Positions 1 to 8,187 of a stretch of DNA of 64,000 nucleotides are shown piece after piece. Position 1 is the first letter of the stretch; each line of letters starts with the position of its first letter. The stretch is from Thiohalobacter sp. IOR34 (GTDB taxonomy: Bacteria; Pseudomonadota; Gammaproteobacteria; Thiohalobacterales; Thiohalobacteraceae), in contig NZ_CP128988.1 in assembly GCF_030406045.1 (NCBI RefSeq), positions 1,275,438 to 1,339,437 of the forward strand, given 5' to 3'. The position numbers and the translations under genes are program-made. The notes below the pieces were generated by a model that searched no databases, had not been told where the DNA came from, and saw nothing but the letters and a program-made list of their open reading frames with translations.

Positions 1-971
1 CGTGCAGCATGTGGATTGTGACAGTCCTGGCATTCCGCGTGTCGATTGCTGACGATGGTGCCTTCTCCTGCATCATGAACGCCGGTATAGGAGTAAATTG
101 GGTGTGCAGAATACTTGCTGAACTGCGACATGATATCTTTACTGGCGACATTGCCGTTATGGCAGGCAGAGCAGTTGTCCTCTTCGGCCTGGTGCTTGAG
201 TAGCAAGGTGCTGCTACCTGCCGAGTGTGGTCGATGGCAGTTCAGGCAGGCATTGTCACTGACTGTTTGCCAATCGGTGTCGGACCAGGGGTCCGGGGGG
301 ATGCCATTCCAGTCCGCATTCGAAAGGCTGTGTGACGCCTGCAGCCAGCCGTGCTTGATATGACAGGTGGTACAAAGTCTGGATGCGCGGTTGGGCATGA
401 CCAGGAACTTGCCAAAGCTGTCATTGTGCGGATCATGACAGCTCGTGCACTGCAATTGTCCGCTTTTGTCGAGGCGCACCGTACCTGTCAGTTGGCCGGG
501 GTCGACGAGCTCGCCTTGCTGTGCTGCGAGTGACGCGGAGTAGACGAATGAAACAGGGTGGTCGTCAGAGAGATCCGTGCCAAGTCTGGTTGCGCCAGGC
601 GGCATGGTGGTCACCCCTCCCGACATGCTGATCTCATTGCTCTGGCTGATTATCTTGCCGAGGGCAATGGTTCCGTCATGGCAACTCAGGCAAAGAATCG
701 AGGCGCCAGTCGGCTGGCCCGGTTGGGCGACAGCAGTCGAACTGGAGTAGGGTATGTACAATGCCGCCGATTGTTCACGGTTCCAGAGTGGAGCTGCAGA
801 GGAGGCATTGTGCGGGGTATGACAGAAGATGCAGATTCTGGATTCCTGGTCCGATTTGATGGTCCCGGGTCCAGAAACTGAAAGGTTATGTTTGGTACTG
901 GCGATGCCTGCAACTGCCGGCATGACCGCAAGCATCTGAAAGAGCAGGGAGAACAGCCAGCGCACCCTCAT
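1..971 (-). CDS. Multihaem c-type cytochrome, at least 7 CxxCH motifs (partial, runs off left edge)
   Basis: Reading the minus strand from the ATG at 971 gives 323 codons with no stop before the window edge. Residues 1-22 look like a Sec signal peptide, so the protein should be exported. Haem-binding CxxCH motifs are visible at about residues 47, 94, 175, 200, 242, 267 and 314. Several are of the paired type, such as CHTPHN and CHDPHN. The first four motifs and their spacers (APLWN, CLSCHDG, DHPVSF) match the tetrahaem cytochrome at 5588-6292, so the two are paralogues and this one is extended. Its ATG overlaps the stop of the upstream NHL gene in an ATGA junction, so translation is probably coupled. 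Role inferred: periplasmic or surface electron carrier. The C terminus is unseen. Confidence 0.85.
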   Translation of the reverse strand, partial: MRVRWLFSLLFQMLAVMPAVAGIASTKHNLSVSGPGTIKSDQESRICIFCHTPHNASSAAPLWNREQSAALYIPYSSSTAVAQPGQPTGASILCLSCHDGTIALGKIISQSNEISMSGGVTTMPPGATRLGTDLSDDHPVSFVYSASLAAQQGELVDPGQLTGTVRLDKSGQLQCTSCHDPHNDSFGKFLVMPNRASRLCTTCHIKHGWLQASHSLSNADWNGIPPDPWSDTDWQTVSDNACLNCHRPHSAGSSTLLLKHQAEEDNCSACHNGNVASKDIMSQFSKYSAHPIYSYTGVHDAGEGTIVSNRHAECQDCHNPHAA

Positions 972-2014
972 GACTGCCCCCCCGAATAACGGAACATCTG
1001 TACGCGCTGATTATGTGAGTCAGTGATGTAGATGGTGTCGTCCGAGCTGATAAATATCCCGGTAGGCAGCCAGAATTGCCCAGGAGCTTGTCCCTGATCG
1101 CCGATGAACAGGAGAAGAGCACCCTGCTCATCGAAGATCTGGAATGCATGAAACATGGCATCGACGACATAGATATGGCCAGCGCTATCGGTTGCCAGGC
1201 CCTTGGGTCGTGAAAACGCGCCCGCCACGTCACCTGCCCTGCCAAAACTGCCGAGATAGCTTCCCTGCAGGTCGAATGTCTGGATCCGGTAATTCAGTGA
1301 ATCCGTCACCCGGACCAGGCCATGCGCATCGATCGAGATGTGTGTCGGGTAATTGAATTCCGAAGCACCGGTGCCGCGCCTGCCGAAGCTTCCAAGATAG
1401 CGGCCATTGGTGGAAAAGATCCTCACGCAATGCGAGGCTGCATCCACGATATATAGGTTGTCTGACAGAGGGTCGATTGCAACCCCGGTTGGTTGTTCCA
1501 GCTCAGACTCGAGTTGCATCCTCTTCAGGACCTTTTCCCCTTTGGCAAGAGAAAACACTGCACCTAGGGCAGAGTCCGTCACATAGACGGTGCCATCTTC
1601 TGCGATCGCGATGCCTACGGGTGATGGAAGTGGCTGCCGCTTTTTACGCTGGAGAAATGTATACTGACCTGTGGCAAGGTCAAAACGATGTATGCCGCGT
1701 GCACCGGGATCGGTAACAAGAAGCAGATTGCCGTGATCAGCGCTGGCAACCGCCATGGGGCGAATCAGCCTGTTCTCGGACACACCTCCCAGCCAGTCGC
1801 CAAGATGTTGCCAGAAAGACTTTTTGATACCGAGATCTGCAGGTGTTCTGAAGCTGCCAAGATAACTGATGTAGGCCGGTGCCGGAGCTGGTGGCCAGGC
1901 GATTTCCTGCTCCGAGCCGATGGTCGTTGTCTGGATGCTGCAGGCGGCAATAAACAGCGCTGCTGCTGCAGCTACCAGGCGGAGAAGAAACGGTTTCTGG
2001 ATGGCGACAGGCAT
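968..2014 (-). CDS. NHL-repeat (six-bladed beta-propeller) lipoprotein
   Basis: The 348-residue product starts with a lipoprotein-type signal (hydrophobic stretch ending IAAC near residue 23), which suggests membrane anchoring on the periplasmic or outer face. The rest consists of NHL-type blades, with repeated patterns such as GIAIAEDGTVYVTDS, GVAIDPLSDNLYIVDA and GLATDSAGHIYVVDA. I chose the ATG at 2014 because it gives the signal peptide directly and overlaps the stop of the beta-barrel gene by one base (TGATG). Its own stop overlaps the start of the multihaem cytochrome. NHL propellers usually act as protein- or ligand-binding scaffolds. Beside a barrel and cytochromes it may help assemble or cap an electron-transfer complex; that is inference. 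It is a paralogue of the protein at 4381-5517. Confidence 0.85.
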   Translation of the reverse strand: MPVAIQKPFLLRLVAAAAALFIAACSIQTTTIGSEQEIAWPPAPAPAYISYLGSFRTPADLGIKKSFWQHLGDWLGGVSENRLIRPMAVASADHGNLLLVTDPGARGIHRFDLATGQYTFLQRKKRQPLPSPVGIAIAEDGTVYVTDSALGAVFSLAKGEKVLKRMQLESELEQPTGVAIDPLSDNLYIVDAASHCVRIFSTNGRYLGSFGRRGTGASEFNYPTHISIDAHGLVRVTDSLNYRIQTFDLQGSYLGSFGRAGDVAGAFSRPKGLATDSAGHIYVVDAMFHAFQIFDEQGALLLFIGDQGQAPGQFWLPTGIFISSDDTIYITDSHNQRVQMFRYSGGQS

Positions 2015-3912
2015 CAGAAGTTCCGCCTCAGATAGGCCATGATCTTGGCCTGCTTCTGTTCGACCGCACCTTGCTGGCTGAGGATGCTCTCGGCACGGAG
2101 CTGGAAAGCCAGTCTGCGGAAGTGCCATGACAAGCCGAGATAGGCGCCACGCCGTTTTCGTATCAGACTACCGCCCGTATCTTTCTGAAAATCGGCGTCC
2201 GCAGTAAGCAAGGTCCGAAACCAGGGGCGTGATGTCAGGCGCAGCATCAGCTGTGTGAGATCAGTATCTTCCTCTGTGTTACTGACATCTATAGTTTCGC
2301 GGCGAGCCGTGATGCGCAGCCGGGTGACGAGCGGCAGGCTGAGCTCGACATACCCTATCAGGCTGTTCCGTGTGTAGGGGGAAATATCCTCCTGGTGGTC
2401 CTCGAATTCTGCATTGGCGCCCGCGAGCCAGCCGCCCTGAAAAGGGTATTCAACCCGGGCCCCGACCAGCATGCTTCGTGTCGAATTGACGGGGATGCTG
2501 CTCACACCAGCAGAGAGATTCTGATTCAGATCTCGATAACGGACATAGAATTCATAGAATCTGGAGATCCTCAATTGAACCGAATAGTTCTGGGCAAGGG
2601 TATTCAGATTGAAACTGCCACCCGTCTGGTAGTCGTAGTCGACCAGTACGGTTTCGCCGTCAATGATGTTGCCACCGATCAGTCGTTCGATCTCGGTTCG
2701 CGAGCCTACGGTTCGGATCCTGTAATCGAGATCCTTGATGAAGGTCTGGGTCTTGGCCTGATTTCTGACGATGATCGTGTTTTCTTCCACGAACTCATGT
2801 TGCAAGGCAACAGGCGCCGTACCGGAGAGGGTCAGTGGCTCGTCGAAGACCTGGATTTGACTGGTTTTGCTGCGCTGCCCGGATCTGTCATAGAGGATGC
2901 TTGCGCCGAGCCTCAGGTCAGCTCTGCCAAGCCTCAAGTCGTAGCCGATATTTCCCCGCGAACCACGTAGCGTGCGATTGAATCCCGTTGTGTCCTGTTG
3001 TTCCTTCTCACCATGGATGTCCAGATTGCCACGCAGCCCATCGACAGACATGTAGTTGACGCCGGCAACGAGAAACTGATTTCTGGTATCGATGTCCGAC
3101 CGTTGGTTGTTCGTCAGTCGGTACTGATAAAAACTGCCTACCTCCCTGCTGTGTTGCCAGCGCATATCAAAGTTGTAACGCAGGTCGTCGATATCCGTCG
3201 CAGGGTCGTTCTGCAGCCTGGATGTCTGCTGGCTGAGGGTGAGTAGCTGGGTGACGTTGATCTTGTCGTTTTCGCCAAATGCATTGCGGGCGCTGATATC
3301 GATGGTGCGGCTTCGGGTATTGTTTTTCTGTATGGGGAGACCAAGACTGCCGCTCTTGGAATCGACTTCGATATCGAGATAGGAAACCTGGATATGATCG
3401 TTCCCATTATAAGATTTGAATGCGCGAAGGGTGAGCTGATCCGTTATGTCATTGATGCTGGTGTCGATGCCTTGGCCGCGGTTTTCATAATGTAGTGTGC
3501 CCAGATAGAGCAGCACTGGAGAAATGCTTTCGAGCAGGCTCGCCTGAAATCCATAGCGGATGTTCTCGACCAGAAACCTGCCAGATAGGCTGGTGGAAAC
3601 GGATGGGTTGCTACGGTTGTAGAACAGACTGAATGGATAGGGTTTCCGTTTCAGGAAACTCAGGCGCGCATTCAGATTATAAAGCGATTCATTGCTGTTG
3701 TTGGAGCCCTGGTTCGTCGAAAAATCCTGCTGCACGAACAGCAGGCCACCACCCAGATCCATGTCGAGCAGATTCGGGTGATAGACATAGCTGTGCGTCA
3801 ATACATTGATTTCTTCCTCGAACGTAGGCCTCGTCTGGTAACTCGTGTTTCCAAGCGCATCGGTTTGCCGGTATTCATCGTATATAGCGTAATTCCGCCT
3901 TGCCTTCGACAT
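2014..3912 (-). CDS. Outer-membrane beta-barrel protein (porin-like), 5' end probably frameshifted
   Basis: The 632 residues have alternating polar/apolar strands, many Tyr, Arg and Asn, and an aromatic C-terminal residue (LRRNF), all typical of a large outer-membrane barrel. I could not assign a named family. As read, the protein starts at the ATG at 3912 without a signal peptide. An overlapping frame (3875-4078) encodes a clear signal peptide and then runs into the same region, which suggests a small indel near 3880-3887. Downstream it is joined by a one-base overlap to the NHL lipoprotein and then the multihaem cytochrome. That order recalls porin-cytochrome conduits (MtrAB- or Omb/Oma-like), but homology to those porins is not shown. 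The alternative is an unrelated surface barrel. Confidence 0.75.
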   Translation of the reverse strand: MSKARRNYAIYDEYRQTDALGNTSYQTRPTFEEEINVLTHSYVYHPNLLDMDLGGGLLFVQQDFSTNQGSNNSNESLYNLNARLSFLKRKPYPFSLFYNRSNPSVSTSLSGRFLVENIRYGFQASLLESISPVLLYLGTLHYENRGQGIDTSINDITDQLTLRAFKSYNGNDHIQVSYLDIEVDSKSGSLGLPIQKNNTRSRTIDISARNAFGENDKINVTQLLTLSQQTSRLQNDPATDIDDLRYNFDMRWQHSREVGSFYQYRLTNNQRSDIDTRNQFLVAGVNYMSVDGLRGNLDIHGEKEQQDTTGFNRTLRGSRGNIGYDLRLGRADLRLGASILYDRSGQRSKTSQIQVFDEPLTLSGTAPVALQHEFVEENTIIVRNQAKTQTFIKDLDYRIRTVGSRTEIERLIGGNIIDGETVLVDYDYQTGGSFNLNTLAQNYSVQLRISRFYEFYVRYRDLNQNLSAGVSSIPVNSTRSMLVGARVEYPFQGGWLAGANAEFEDHQEDISPYTRNSLIGYVELSLPLVTRLRITARRETIDVSNTEEDTDLTQLMLRLTSRPWFRTLLTADADFQKDTGGSLIRKRRGAYLGLSWHFRRLAFQLRAESILSQQGAVEQKQAKIMAYLRRNF

Positions 3913-4078
3913 CGGTCAGCTGATATGCACGGATGTCGCTGGTACGAGCATGGCTTGCTTGATTGCTCAACATGATACACAGGCCACATAGGCAAGCTAA
4001 GACTAAGGAAACACCGTCTCTACAGCAGATTCTGGCGCAACGGGTCAGGCTGCCTGCACGCCCAAATTCTCTTCCCAT
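3875..4078 (-). pseudogene. Signal-peptide-encoding fragment of the beta-barrel gene in another frame
   Basis: This short frame encodes a basic N terminus, a hydrophobic core (VSLVLACLCGLCIML) and a likely cleavage site SHA. It is followed by RTSDIRAYQLTDVEGKAELRY and then stops. The last part overlaps the start of the barrel frame, where the same bases read NYAIYDEYRQ. Adding one TA unit, or deleting one base, in the TATATA run at about 3880-3887 would join ELRY to the barrel sequence YDEYRQ. The simplest reading is one gene of about 690 codons broken by an indel. It could be a sequencing error, a recent mutation or repeat-slippage phase variation. An alternative start at 4126 is also open. 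Confidence 0.6.
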
Positions 4079-4126
4079 CTGTCCCGGGAAAAGGTCTTGG
4101 CATGCAGCAGAGGTAGCCAGAAACAT

Positions 4127-4380
4127 CGTTACTCATTTCAGTAATAGGTTGAATCAATCCAGGTTCTGTCAACACGATCCCAATGCGTTCTGCTGGGGCC
4201 CACTTTTCGCCCGGCAAGACAGAATGAGCGAATGGTAATGCCACTGAGCGGGGAAACAGTCCCAGCCCTGCGCTTTGCTCGTCGTTCACTTGGCTTCACC
4301 AGACTGCACTCCTCGCGCTTCGGTTGGCACTTCCTCAGGCACAGCACAGCCTATTGGTAGCCTGTCAACAGGCCCTGGTC
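4127..4380. other. Intergenic spacer upstream of the barrel operon
   Basis: This is the gap between the second NHL gene and the beta-barrel operon. I see no convincing ORF, RNA or strong terminator hairpin. It should hold the promoter of the barrel-NHL-cytochrome operon if that is transcribed separately from the genes upstream. Confidence 0.3.
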
Positions 4381-5517
4381 TCAATCCCGTTTTGGTGGCG
4401 CCGAGCTGTAGTCCATGCCTGACATCTTGCCAAAACCGAACGCAGTAACCTTGTTTATTCCGAACTGGCTGGAGACCAGTATCACATACTCAAGATTGAA
4501 ATCTGGTGCGGCATATCTGCGGAAATATTCGACATTGTCATAGTCGATGTAAATATCCGCCGGGAGGTTGATATTGCCGGTTTTGTCGCCTGCTTCACCA
4601 AAGAAGAGAAGCGGGGTTCCATCCTTGTCGAAGATCTGCACGTTCTCGAATGCAGCATCTACGACATAAAGTCGTTCGCGGCGGTCAACGGCGATACCTT
4701 TCGGTCTGGCAAAGTGTCCGACGGCATCACCTATGCCGCCATAGGTGCGGATATATTTACCCTCCAGAGTGAACTTCTGTACTCTGAAATTTCCGCTATC
4801 GCTCACATAGATGGAACGGCCATCAGGGCTCAAAGCAAGATTGGTCGGTTGAAACAGCTGCCCTTCCTTGGATCCAGCACTGCCAAAGGAGAACAGCTCA
4901 TCGCCTGTCGATCTGTCGAGAACATGCACCCTGTGATGGTAGAGGTCGGTGACATACAGGCGATCACCGGCGATCAAACAGTCGATCGGCTTGAATTCCT
5001 CGGGTGTCCCGAATGCCTTGACGTATTTGTCATCACGGCTGTAGACCAGAATCTGGTTGCGTCCCGTGTCCGTGATGTATTTGGTGCCGTCTGCAGCGAT
5101 ACTGATGTTGATCGGCTTCTTCATGCTGCCGTTGCCAAAGCCTTGGATGAAATCTGTGCGGCGATTTTTCAGATCATAGATGCCATAGCCATTGCCGCGA
5201 ATATCGACCACATAGATCTTGCCATCGTACAGCGCAACGCCGTAGGGCTTGCGCACCAGATGGCCCTGCATGGACTCCTTCCCGAACAGGAAATCCTTGA
5301 GTCCGCTGGCATCGGCAACAAGGTCGCCCTGGGTCGAAAAACGTGCCAGATACTGAATGCGAGGCGGGTTGGGCAGGGGCGGAAAGAATAGCTTTGCCTC
5401 CTCCGGGGTTCTGGTTGGAGTGGCGCAGCCTGCTGTAAGGAGAAGCAGAAGCAAGGCGATCATCGGCCAGCCGGGAATTGAGGCGCCTGTCAGCTTGTTT
5501 TGTTTCGACTGCTTCAT
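4381..5517 (-). CDS. NHL-repeat lipoprotein, paralogue of 968-2014
   Basis: The 378-residue product has a classic lipoprotein signal (long Leu run ending LTAGC near residue 31), then a conserved entry segment (PPLPNPPRIQYLARF). A set of NHL blades follows, for example GVALYDGKIYVVDIRGN, NISIAADGTKYITDTGRN and GIAVDRRERLYVVDAAFEN. The C-terminal blade continues to about residue 360 and includes FGINKVTAFGFGK. It lies 70 bp downstream of the tetrahaem cytochrome in the same direction, so the pair forms a cytochrome-NHL unit. The same unit is repeated further downstream. A GC-rich stem-loop lies in the gap between them. Enzymatic function is unlikely; a scaffold or partner-binding role for the cytochrome is inferred. 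Confidence 0.85.
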   Translation of the reverse strand: MKQSKQNKLTGASIPGWPMIALLLLLLTAGCATPTRTPEEAKLFFPPLPNPPRIQYLARFSTQGDLVADASGLKDFLFGKESMQGHLVRKPYGVALYDGKIYVVDIRGNGYGIYDLKNRRTDFIQGFGNGSMKKPINISIAADGTKYITDTGRNQILVYSRDDKYVKAFGTPEEFKPIDCLIAGDRLYVTDLYHHRVHVLDRSTGDELFSFGSAGSKEGQLFQPTNLALSPDGRSIYVSDSGNFRVQKFTLEGKYIRTYGGIGDAVGHFARPKGIAVDRRERLYVVDAAFENVQIFDKDGTPLLFFGEAGDKTGNINLPADIYIDYDNVEYFRRYAAPDFNLEYVILVSSQFGINKVTAFGFGKMSGMDYSSAPPKRD

Positions 5518-5551
5518 GACCCTGAGTGACTGTCATCCAAGGTTGGTATCG

Positions 5552-5579
5552 GCCCCCACCGGCAGAAGCCGGCGGGGGC
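5552..5579 (-). terminator. GC-rich stem-loop between cytochrome and NHL genes
   Basis: The bases GCCCCCACCGGC and GCCGGCGGGGGC form a near-perfect 12-bp stem around a 4-base loop. No T-run follows on the minus strand. It is therefore more likely an attenuator or mRNA-stabilising hairpin setting the cytochrome/NHL ratio than a full terminator. Confidence 0.4.
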
Positions 5580-5587
5580 ATGGCGGC

Positions 5588-6292
5588 TTACTTGTTGTGG
5601 CAGGTCAGGCAGATCTTGCTTTTCGCCTTGCTGACCTTCAAGAACGGCTCGCCGTCGGTGCCGGGTGCCACAAAATTGTTATGCACGTCGTGGCAGGAAG
5701 AACATTGCACCTTGTTCGAAGGAAGCATGAGGTCGGCCACGGTGCCGCTTCTCGTCTTGTCTCCATTCTCGCCGATGATCACGCTCTTGGCCGTCGGGTC
5801 GTGCAGGCCGGGGTCCGTGGTGGCGAGCGCCGCATCGTAGGTTATGGAGATCGGGTGGTCATTGGTCAGATCCCCGTTCTTGCCGACGGCAGCAGTCGCG
5901 CTGCTCATCACGAAGGTGCCAGTATTGCCGCCAAAGCTGTCGATGGCGGTGGCACCGTCATGGCAGGAGAGACACAGTTTCGAGGTGCCGGTAGGTTGGG
6001 CATCCTGGGCCGCATCGAGCGTGGGGCTGCTGTACATGGTGAAGTTGGTCTGGGTGACCGTGTGATTCCAGAGCGGCGCTGTCGTCACGGATGTGTCTGA
6101 GTTGTGGGGGGTGTGGCAGACGACGCAGATCTGGCCGAGTGAGAAGCCGCTTGCCGAGAAATCATGATCGGTGCCAACGATGGTTCCGCTGAGCGCCGGT
6201 CCTGCTGCCACTCCCAATGTGATCGCCAGGGCACTGGCGATTGATACGGATGCCCTTCTTGCGGACCTGGTATTGCAGGTTATATTTTTCAT
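5588..6292 (-). CDS. Tetrahaem c-type cytochrome, paired CxxCH type
   Basis: The 234-residue product has an N-terminal Sec signal peptide (cleavage near ALSG, residue 36) and four CxxCH haem motifs: CVVCHTPHN, CLSCHDG, CSSCHDVHN and a C-terminal CLTCHNK. The DHPISITYDAALA segment between motifs two and three matches the longer cytochrome at 1-971, so the two share an ancestor. A strong Shine-Dalgarno (GGAGGA) lies just upstream of the ATG at 6292. It is the first gene of the minus-strand redox cluster. Role inferred: periplasmic electron carrier feeding or draining the barrel/NHL/multihaem assembly. The electron donor and acceptor cannot be read from sequence. Confidence 0.9.
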   Translation of the reverse strand: MKNITCNTRSARRASVSIASALAITLGVAAGPALSGTIVGTDHDFSASGFSLGQICVVCHTPHNSDTSVTTAPLWNHTVTQTNFTMYSSPTLDAAQDAQPTGTSKLCLSCHDGATAIDSFGGNTGTFVMSSATAAVGKNGDLTNDHPISITYDAALATTDPGLHDPTAKSVIIGENGDKTRSGTVADLMLPSNKVQCSSCHDVHNNFVAPGTDGEPFLKVSKAKSKICLTCHNK

Positions 6293-6870
6293 TTCGATTT
6301 CCTCCGAACTGCGCGTATTTGATGCGGAGGAGTCAGGCTCGACCGCCTACTACGCTTGGGTTGTATACATCGATATCTCGCTTTCTCCTTTGCTTGTTGA
6401 TGTCATAAGCCTTTCCGGTCTGGAAGAAGCAGTCGCAATTCGGTTTCCAATGGATGTCTTCACTGCTCCTTGTGTCAGAGTAAGACATATAAGTGTTTTA
6501 GAGGGCAATGATACAGATCAACAACTGACTTGTTGTGACATCTGGGTGCATGCACCCGGATATTAACGCTGTTGCTTCACCACTTGCTGATACAAGCTGG
6601 CGAAGCAGTGCTCGTTCTTGATCCCGCCCATTGGCTATTCCCGTAACGGCATGCACGTCTCCACTTGAGGGGTTATATCTTTTTGAAAAAAAACCAAGTT
6701 GAGAATTCTGCTCGGTTATGGGCGGGGGCTGCGGGCAGCACTTCAGTATATTCTTATGCGCGGTTATTGATCCGGCAACCAAGCCAAGACGCCAAGAGTG
6801 CTTCATGAATTCAATAAATAGAAAATTGGCGTTGTTGGCGCCTGGGTGGCCATGTCGATTGATCGGTTCC
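6293..6870. other. Long intergenic region upstream of the cytochrome cluster
   Basis: Nearly 580 bp without a believable gene. The only sizeable frame on the minus strand starts inside the neighbouring repeat and lacks coding character. The part nearest 6292 should carry the promoter and ribosome-binding site of the cytochrome cluster. The composition is less GC-rich than the flanking genes. No tRNA or clear hairpin seen. Confidence 0.4.
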
Positions 6871-6871
6871 A

Positions 6872-7010
6872 GCCCGCATATTGCATCAGGACCCTGGACG
6901 ATGGCGTGGCTGGACCCGCCGAAGATCGCGGCCTGGAGGCCGCTTCTACGGGGCATGGCGGCACAATCTGTTGCAGGAACGGCCTCCAGGCCGCGATTGG
7001 CGTGGTGTTA
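6872..7010. repeat. Composite repeat: MITE-A-like end plus a REP palindrome pair
   Basis: It begins with CCCGCATATTGCATCAGGAC, a variant of the MITE-A terminus seen elsewhere. It continues with the two facing REP palindromes GCGGCCTGGAGGCCGC and CGGCCTCCAGGCCGCG, separated by a spacer containing GGGGCATGGCGGCAC. The same arrangement recurs near 23280, 25080, 25380, 25690, 31500 and 42170. It lies just after the mtfA stop codon. Confidence 0.75.
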
Positions 7011-7018
7011 ACAGATTC

Positions 7019-7831
7019 CTAGCAGCCTGGCTGGCGTGGGGTTGCATCCGCCTGGCGGCGGTTCAGGGTGTCCTGGCGGAAGTAGCTTTGCAACTGCAGG
7101 TAGACGGCAGGGCAGTGTTCATGCAGAACCCATGGCGCGGTGAAGAAGTACTCACAGAGCACGGCAAAGAATTCCGCCGGGTCGGTTGCCGCATAGGGGT
7201 TGATCCACGCCGGGTGATGGTGCTGCAGTTGCCTGAGCAGGGTGTTATAGGCCTCGCTCAGGGCGCGACTCCAGGCCTCGACCGGCATCTCCGGGTGCAG
7301 TGGCGGCATGCCATTGGCGCGGCCATTGCCCATGTCCAGCTTGTGGGCGAACTCGTGGATGACAACGTTGCGACCCGGCTGCAGACAGTGGCTGTCCCGC
7401 TCGACATCTTCCCAGGAAAGGATCACCGGCCCCCGCGACCAGGATTCGCCGCTGAGGATGTTCGCCTCCTGGTGCACCAGGCCTGCGTCGTCCGCGGTCT
7501 GTCGCTCGACGCGGAAGGCGCCGGGATAGATCACGATCTCGATCCAGCCGTCGAAGGCGTCCAGTCCAAGATTGAGGATCTGCAGACAGGCCTGGGCCGC
7601 GACGGTAAGGCGCATCGCCTGGTTGACCTCCAGGCCCTGGACACCGGTGAAGGCCTTCTTGTGCAGGAACAGCGTCACCAGTTTGCGCAGCCGCGCCCGC
7701 TCCACGGCGCCGAGGTCATGCAGCAGCGGCAGGCTTTTCGTGGTTTCATGCCAGGCGCCATCCGCAATCGGATGGTCACGGAGGATCTTCAGGGTGTGAT
7801 AGCGGCGGAAGAATTTCATGCTCAGGGACAT
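7019..7831 (-). CDS. mtfA: MtfA-like zinc metallopeptidase (M90)
   Basis: The 270-residue protein has the zinc-binding HEFAH motif at residues 159-163 followed by KLDMGNG, and the ADPAEFFAVLCEYFF segment that supplies further conserved acidic residues. The family is a cytosolic aminopeptidase. In E. coli MtfA binds the repressor Mlc and so affects sugar-PTS control; whether that partner exists here is unknown. Length fits the family. The ATG at 7831 gives MSLSMKFF, and the second Met (7819) is an equally possible start. It is monocistronic, with a REP pair immediately downstream and a tRNA gene upstream. Confidence 0.9.
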   Translation of the reverse strand: MSLSMKFFRRYHTLKILRDHPIADGAWHETTKSLPLLHDLGAVERARLRKLVTLFLHKKAFTGVQGLEVNQAMRLTVAAQACLQILNLGLDAFDGWIEIVIYPGAFRVERQTADDAGLVHQEANILSGESWSRGPVILSWEDVERDSHCLQPGRNVVIHEFAHKLDMGNGRANGMPPLHPEMPVEAWSRALSEAYNTLLRQLQHHHPAWINPYAATDPAEFFAVLCEYFFTAPWVLHEHCPAVYLQLQSYFRQDTLNRRQADATPRQPGC

Positions 7832-8060
7832 ATTACCCGTGACTTGACTGCCTGGGATCCCGGGCCTCGACAGGGGGCAGCACCCCTGGTGATGACTATA
7901 AGACTGTCACGCCCTTTTTCGCGTCGGTTCCCCGCCACGGGGTACTGGAAATGTGGTACTGGAGGAGGGTGACATCGGGGTGAAACCCCAAGGAAAGCAC
8001 GGCATGGCACCCTTACGGGCTGGATAACTTTCTTCCATGTGCGCTCAAGCTATTGAAAAA

Positions 8061-8135
8061 TGGTGGGCGGTACTGGGATTGAACCAGTGACCCCTGCCGT
8101 GTGAAGGCAGTGCTCTCCCGCTGAGCTAACCGCCC
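8061..8135 (-). tRNA. tRNA-Val (anticodon CAC)
   Basis: The minus strand reads GGGCGGT as the 5' acceptor strand and ACCGCCCACCA at the 3' end, with an encoded CCA. The anticodon stem CTGCC/GGCAG encloses the loop TTCACAC, giving CAC, which reads valine GUG. The T-arm GGTTCAATCC is normal. Length 75 bases. Confidence 0.95.
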
Positions 8136-8187
8136 GCGCCTCGGCCGTGACGAGGAAGGGTGATTCTAGTGAGCCGCGCTGGGCGGG

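Noticed and set aside
6498-6956. 152-codon minus-strand ORF upstream of mtfA
   Set aside because: Its N terminus is encoded by the REP pair (MPRRSGLQAA, also seen at other REP copies) and the rest has no coding character.
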